A stretch of 64,000 nucleotides of DNA from contig NZ_JAMKMR010000016.1 of NCBI RefSeq assembly GCF_023634645.1, forward strand, positions 1-64,000. Direction: 5' to 3'. The stretch comes from Vibrio sinus. Lineage in GTDB: Bacteria > Pseudomonadota > Gammaproteobacteria > Enterobacterales > Vibrionaceae. Below, piece by piece: positions 60,617-64,000 of this stretch (its first letter is position 1; every line of letters starts with the position of its first letter). A model generated the notes under the pieces. It was not told the origin of the DNA. It saw only the letters and a list, made by a program, of their open reading frames with translations, and searched no databases. A program made the translations under genes and the position numbers.

Positions 60617-62233
60617 ATGGACAAATCGTTAATTGCTGCTATTACAGGCGCAGCTCTATTATTATCCCCAATCTCTTTTGCTGCCCATGTGCCCAAGGGA
60701 GTAGAGCTGGCTAAGACACAAGATTTGGTTAGAGGTAACGATGCCGAAGCGGCGACACTAGACCCTTTGCAAGCTGAGGGGCTGGCGGAAATGCACATCA
60801 TTCGTGATTTATTTGAAGGATTGGTTATTCAAAATGAACACGGCGAAGTGATCCCGGGGGTGGCGAAGAGCTGGGAAAATAAAAACAATCGAATCTATAC
60901 CTTTCATTTACGTAAAAACGCCAAATGGTCCAACGGCGATCCCGTCACAGCAGGTGACTTTGTGTTTGCTCTACGCCGAGCCGTTGATCCGAAGTTTGCT
61001 TCGCCGAATGCCTGGTATATCAAAATGACCGGGATTCATAATGCAGATAAAATTATTGATGGTCAGGCTCCAGTTGACACTCTTGGGATTAAAGCGCTCG
61101 ATGATCACACCTTGCAATACACCTTAGATAAACCAGTGCCATACTTTATTGCCATGTTGGCCCACACAACGATGATGCCTCTAGACAAAAAAGTAGTAGA
61201 AAAGTATGGGGAAGGTTGGAGCAAGCCAGAGCACATCGTCTCCAATGGCGCTTTTAAGCTGGATAAATGGGTGATCAACGAAAGGTTGGTGATGGTGCGT
61301 AACCCAAATTATTGGGACGACAAACACACGGTGCTGAATAAGGTCACCTATGTGCCTTTTGAAAACCAAATGTCGGCCATGAATCGTTATCGTACTGGTG
61401 AGATCGATATGACTTCTGGCGTTCCTAGTGCCATTGCCGATGAGGTAAAACATGACTTCCCCAATGCCTACCAAGTAACGCCATTGCTGTGCACGTATTA
61501 TTACGCCTTCAATATGCGGCATGAGCCTTTTAACCATGTGGAAGTTCGTAAAGCGGCTTCTTATAGCATCATGCGTGATGTTATCACCAAAGATGTCACT
61601 AAAGTGGGCTATATACCGGCCTATACGTTTGCACACAAATATACGGCAAACTTTCATGCTACTCAGCCTGCCTATAGCCACTGGTCTCAACATAAACGCG
61701 ATGTGGTGGCAGAGCAGTTGATAGACAAAGCGCATGAACAGCACTTCCACGCCAAGCTATTGTATAACACCAGTGAAAATCATAAGAGTATTGCAGTGGC
61801 GATTGCATCGATGTGGAAAAAAAGCATTGGCGCGGATATCACGTTAGAAAACCAAGAATGGAAATCTTACTTAGCGGCTCGCCAGCAAGGTAACTTTGAT
61901 GTTATGCGTGCCTCTTGGTGTGGTGATTATAATGAAGCGTCCACCTTCCTTTCTATCTTTACCACTGGCAATAGCCGAAATTATGGCGGTTATAGTAACC
62001 CTGAGTACGACAAGATAATTGCTAAGGCAACGGTTGAAACCGATGTAAAAAAACGTCAGAAGCTTTACGACCAGGCAGAGCAAATACTGGCGAAAGATAT
62101 GCCAATCGCGCCTATTTTCTATTACATGCAAGCTCGATTGGTCAACCCACACCTTGGAGGGTTCCCCAAGGACAATGCTGAAGGCAGGATTTACTCGAAA
62201 GATTTGTACTTAAAAGCGGCCAAGACCGGTTAG
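60617..62233 (+). CDS. OppA-family peptide ABC transporter substrate-binding protein
   Basis: 538 residues, SBP family 5, with signal peptide MDKSLIAAITGAALLLSPISFA. LVRGNDAEAATLDPLQAEGLAEMHIIRDLFEGL and WSNGDPVTAGDFVFALRRAVDP are OppA/MppA marks. No permease or ATPase is adjacent, so it is an orphan that must use a transporter encoded elsewhere (possibly the one at 51414-56729). ATG 60617 is preferred over TTG 60596. Confidence 0.9.
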   Translation: MDKSLIAAITGAALLLSPISFAAHVPKGVELAKTQDLVRGNDAEAATLDPLQAEGLAEMHIIRDLFEGLVIQNEHGEVIPGVAKSWENKNNRIYTFHLRKNAKWSNGDPVTAGDFVFALRRAVDPKFASPNAWYIKMTGIHNADKIIDGQAPVDTLGIKALDDHTLQYTLDKPVPYFIAMLAHTTMMPLDKKVVEKYGEGWSKPEHIVSNGAFKLDKWVINERLVMVRNPNYWDDKHTVLNKVTYVPFENQMSAMNRYRTGEIDMTSGVPSAIADEVKHDFPNAYQVTPLLCTYYYAFNMRHEPFNHVEVRKAASYSIMRDVITKDVTKVGYIPAYTFAHKYTANFHATQPAYSHWSQHKRDVVAEQLIDKAHEQHFHAKLLYNTSENHKSIAVAIASMWKKSIGADITLENQEWKSYLAARQQGNFDVMRASWCGDYNEASTFLSIFTTGNSRNYGGYSNPEYDKIIAKATVETDVKKRQKLYDQAEQILAKDMPIAPIFYYMQARLVNPHLGGFPKDNAEGRIYSKDLYLKAAKTG

Positions 62234-62251
62234 CCTATATCAAGTTAATCA

Positions 62252-62285
62252 AAAAGGAGCGCTCAATTGAGGGCTCCTTTTGCTT
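62252..62285. terminator. Terminator after the OppA-like gene
   Basis: AAAGGAGC / GCTCCTTT outer stem with an inner CTCAATTGAG palindrome, then TTTTG. Bidirectional between convergent genes. Confidence 0.8.
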
Positions 62286-62292
62286 TGCTGGA

Positions 62293-63111
62293 CTAACCTT
62301 GCTCGGCAGGGCTGGCAGATAAATTCTTATCGACAATCGTATTAAAGATATACACAAGAAGGTAGGTAACCGGAATCAGCACGACTGCATAGCCGATTTT
62401 AAAGGAGTAGTTGTCGATGATTTTGTGAATCAGTGTACTGTTTGCTGAGGTATTGAAGAAGGCCAAAATCCAGATGATGGTATACGCAATCTGACCCACG
62501 ATACTGGAAGCTAACGTCTTCAACCAAAGCTTTTTGTTGTAAAACTTATCGTTAAGTTTTCTAAATACGAAATTGTTCAGTTGATCGGAAGTGAGTACGC
62601 ATATCATGTTGATCAAGTACAACTTGATCAGTGGGTGGAATACGTTGTAGTACTCGCCACCAATATTCAGTACATGGAAAGAAATGAAAATCATCAGTGA
62701 CGCTAGGGCGCATACGGTCGCACCTATGTATACCGTCATTTTGGCATACTCGTAGCGCAACGTGGCATTGATGACATCCAACATGGCAAAGGTGAGTGGA
62801 AAAATCAGAATTCCCGCAGGTTGAAAGGTGCCGAAAATGCTTACCGTATGCGGTGACATTGGTATGGCGATCAGTAAGAATCCAATATACAAGGCTGTCA
62901 TAAAGCCATACCACTTCATGCGCTGCAGCTCATTTTTGGGGTTGTGTCGGCGACTAACTGCTCGAATGGTATTTCTGTCTTTCTTGTCGAATAGCTTGAT
63001 CAGCTCTTTGTCGATCAAAGCATCGGCATCTTCTGCAAGAGTTAAGGACGCAGATTCGTTGGTGTAATGAATCTTATCATCCTTAACCATGACAAGTTTT
63101 AATTGTCTCAT
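62293..63111 (-). CDS. VUT-family (queuosine precursor transporter-like) membrane protein
   Basis: 272 residues. An N-terminal soluble segment of about 65 residues precedes six hydrophobic helices. FPLTFAMLDVINATLRYEYAK and KTLASSIVGQIAYTIIWILAFF are typical of the VUT/DUF165 family, whose known members import queuosine precursors (YhhQ). The N-terminal extension is not in YhhQ. Overlaps the upstream XRE gene by 29 bases. Confidence 0.8.
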   Translation of the reverse strand: MRQLKLVMVKDDKIHYTNESASLTLAEDADALIDKELIKLFDKKDRNTIRAVSRRHNPKNELQRMKWYGFMTALYIGFLLIAIPMSPHTVSIFGTFQPAGILIFPLTFAMLDVINATLRYEYAKMTVYIGATVCALASLMIFISFHVLNIGGEYYNVFHPLIKLYLINMICVLTSDQLNNFVFRKLNDKFYNKKLWLKTLASSIVGQIAYTIIWILAFFNTSANSTLIHKIIDNYSFKIGYAVVLIPVTYLLVYIFNTIVDKNLSASPAEQG

Positions 63112-63628
63112 TGTCTATTAACTCTTTGCTAATGGTAGATATGATTTTTCCTATAAGCGTATAAGAATCATCAAATTGAAGCGGGTACCAGCTTATATGG
63201 GCTAATGATTCATGCCGATATAAAGTGACCAATGCTCCTAGATGATGAAACAGGTAAGGTCCTTCTCCTAATCGATCGGCAATGATAAGCAAATTTTCAC
63301 CCGCATCAATGATTTTTAGATCACCGGACAAGCTCATTTCAGTATGCCAAGCGCCAACTTCCTCTAATTGGTTATCAACTAAGGAAAAAATTGGGTATTG
63401 GTTGTGGCGGACCGAATCATTTTTCTGTCCCGTGAGTAACCAGTTTTCACAAACGTCTAAGGCATCAGCGATTTTGCTCAGGTGTTTACGAGGATATTTG
63501 ATCCGGCCAGTAGTGATATTGCTGATGTGTCCTCGCTCAATGCCGGACTTATGGCACAGGTCGGCTTGGCTCATCCCTCTCATGAAGAGCGCTTCTTTTA
63601 TTCTGTCGCCTACGGTTTCTGTTTTCAT
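63083..63628 (-). CDS. XRE-family regulator with S24-like C-terminus
   Basis: 181 residues. Helix-turn-helix at about 12-45 (MSQADLCHKSGIERGHISNITTGRIKYP). The C-terminal half (GENLLIIADRLGEGPYLFHHLGALVTLYR..., then SYTLIGKII) resembles the LexA/CI S24 fold, but the catalytic Ser/Lys pair is not evident. ATG 63628 is used. It sits upstream of and overlaps the VUT gene, so the two are co-transcribed and the regulator may control the transporter. Confidence 0.8.
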   Translation of the reverse strand: MKTETVGDRIKEALFMRGMSQADLCHKSGIERGHISNITTGRIKYPRKHLSKIADALDVCENWLLTGQKNDSVRHNQYPIFSLVDNQLEEVGAWHTEMSLSGDLKIIDAGENLLIIADRLGEGPYLFHHLGALVTLYRHESLAHISWYPLQFDDSYTLIGKIISTISKELIDNETIKTCHG

Positions 63629-63955
63629 TGCTCGATTTAAATGTATTGAAAAGCACGTAATGTGCATGGACGAGATGAAAGCAAGTATAAAGGAGAAGGG
63701 ACAAAATCACACGCGATGAATTTTTTTATAATACATGACAAGCAAAAAGTATTTTTATCTAATACAAACTATGTTACTGTCTGCACCATGTAATTCATAA
63801 GTCTGTTAATAGTCTTGTGAAGCAATGCACCTATTTGTTTAGAAGCATTTACATAGCCAACTGACTTTTGCCCGCCTCTTCACGGGCTATACATTTGTTT
63901 GACCCACGACCTAGCTGTGGGTCTTTTTTTACCTACCGCAGCAATAGACTAGGCG
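63629..63955. ncRNA. Gene-free segment with candidate small RNA
   Basis: About 330 bases with no protein gene seen. From about 63735 to 63930 it ends in a strong terminator. It carries TAGCCAACTGAC at 63854-63865, the same 12-mer found in the conserved core of Vibrio Qrr sRNAs, and a GCCCG/CGGGC hairpin at 63870-63887. A TATAAT at 63727-63732 could be a -10 box, but no good -35 box was found. No sigma-54 promoter was seen, so it is not a typical Qrr gene. Confidence 0.4.
63901..63930 (+). terminator. Strong orphan terminator
   Basis: GACCCAC / GTGGGTC stem with a 9-base loop and TTTTTTT, oriented to the plus strand, with no coding gene before it. Confidence 0.85.
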
Positions 63956-64000
63956 TTATCTTTCACCTAACACTTCGAACTCATCGTAGATCAAGCGGGA
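63956..64000 (-). CDS. C-terminal end of a minus-strand gene (partial)
   Basis: Fourteen codons ending SRLIYDEFEVLGER and a TAA run open to the window edge on the minus strand. Too short to identify, but the charged C-terminal tail looks coding. Confidence 0.35.
   Translation of the reverse strand, partial: SRLIYDEFEVLGER

Overview
This 64 kb window is a gene-dense, almost entirely vertically inherited stretch of a Vibrio-type (Vibrionaceae) main chromosome. Two regulatory RNAs that are recognisable in the bases, Spot 42 behind polA and RyhB in front of it, point to this group. So do the gene sets thiCEFSGH, uspA-ftnA-uspB-yhiN, rmuC-ubiEJB-tatABC/tatD-hemB, engB-cytochrome c4-yihI-hemN, ilvY/ilvC and a vexRAB-like efflux operon. 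Three ParB-type parS sites (3529, 7210, 25200) lie within 22 kb, so the window probably sits close to the chromosome 1 replication origin. No phage, transposon, integron or CRISPR array was seen.

Layout. 1-860: tRNA-Asp and the fluoride channel crcB. 880-7200: a TPP riboswitch and the six-gene thiamine operon thiC-E-F-S-G-H, with two parS sites. 7290-14150: aminopeptidase P, a LysR regulator divergent from a Bcr/CflA exporter, a small H-NS-like protein, asnC, rsmJ and a lysine-rich unknown protein. 14230-20890: uspA divergent from ftnA-uspB-yhiN, the nickel/cobalt pair rcnR/rcnA with an operator match, an HDOD protein and a DMT transporter. 21096-29338: ubiquinone genes (rmuC, ubiE, ubiJ, ubiB), Tat export (tatA, tatB, tatC), tatD and hemB. 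29378-32962: Fur-box promoter and RyhB, a GATC/DnaA-box-rich segment, polA and Spot 42. 33197-38113: engB, cytochrome c4, a methyltransferase, yihI, a DUF2489 protein and hemN.

38122-50057 carries ilvY/ilvC, ubiK, the RND efflux operon vexR-vexA-vexB (all minus strand) with a palindromic operator, a YHYH-domain secreted protein, rep helicase and a cytochrome c5. A tRNA array follows (Arg, His, Pro, His, Pro), in which the His-Pro unit is a near-perfect tandem duplication. 51414-56729 is a peptide ABC importer operon with fused double ATPase, binding protein and two permeases, and an intercistronic hairpin behind the binding-protein gene. The last 7 kb is the least familiar part. It holds a SPOR/FGE-like secreted protein, a coiled-coil membrane protein, a response regulator with an unrecognised output domain, a cysteine dioxygenase, an OppA-like binding protein and an overlapping XRE regulator/VUT-family transporter pair. 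It ends with a gene-free segment carrying a strong terminator and a possible small RNA.

No clearly new multi-gene system was found. The best candidates for new biology are the putative small RNA near 63.8 kb, the DnaA/GATC cluster upstream of polA, the small H-NS-like protein, the response regulator with an unknown C-terminal domain, and the XRE-VUT pair. All functional calls come from reading the sequence; no database search was run.
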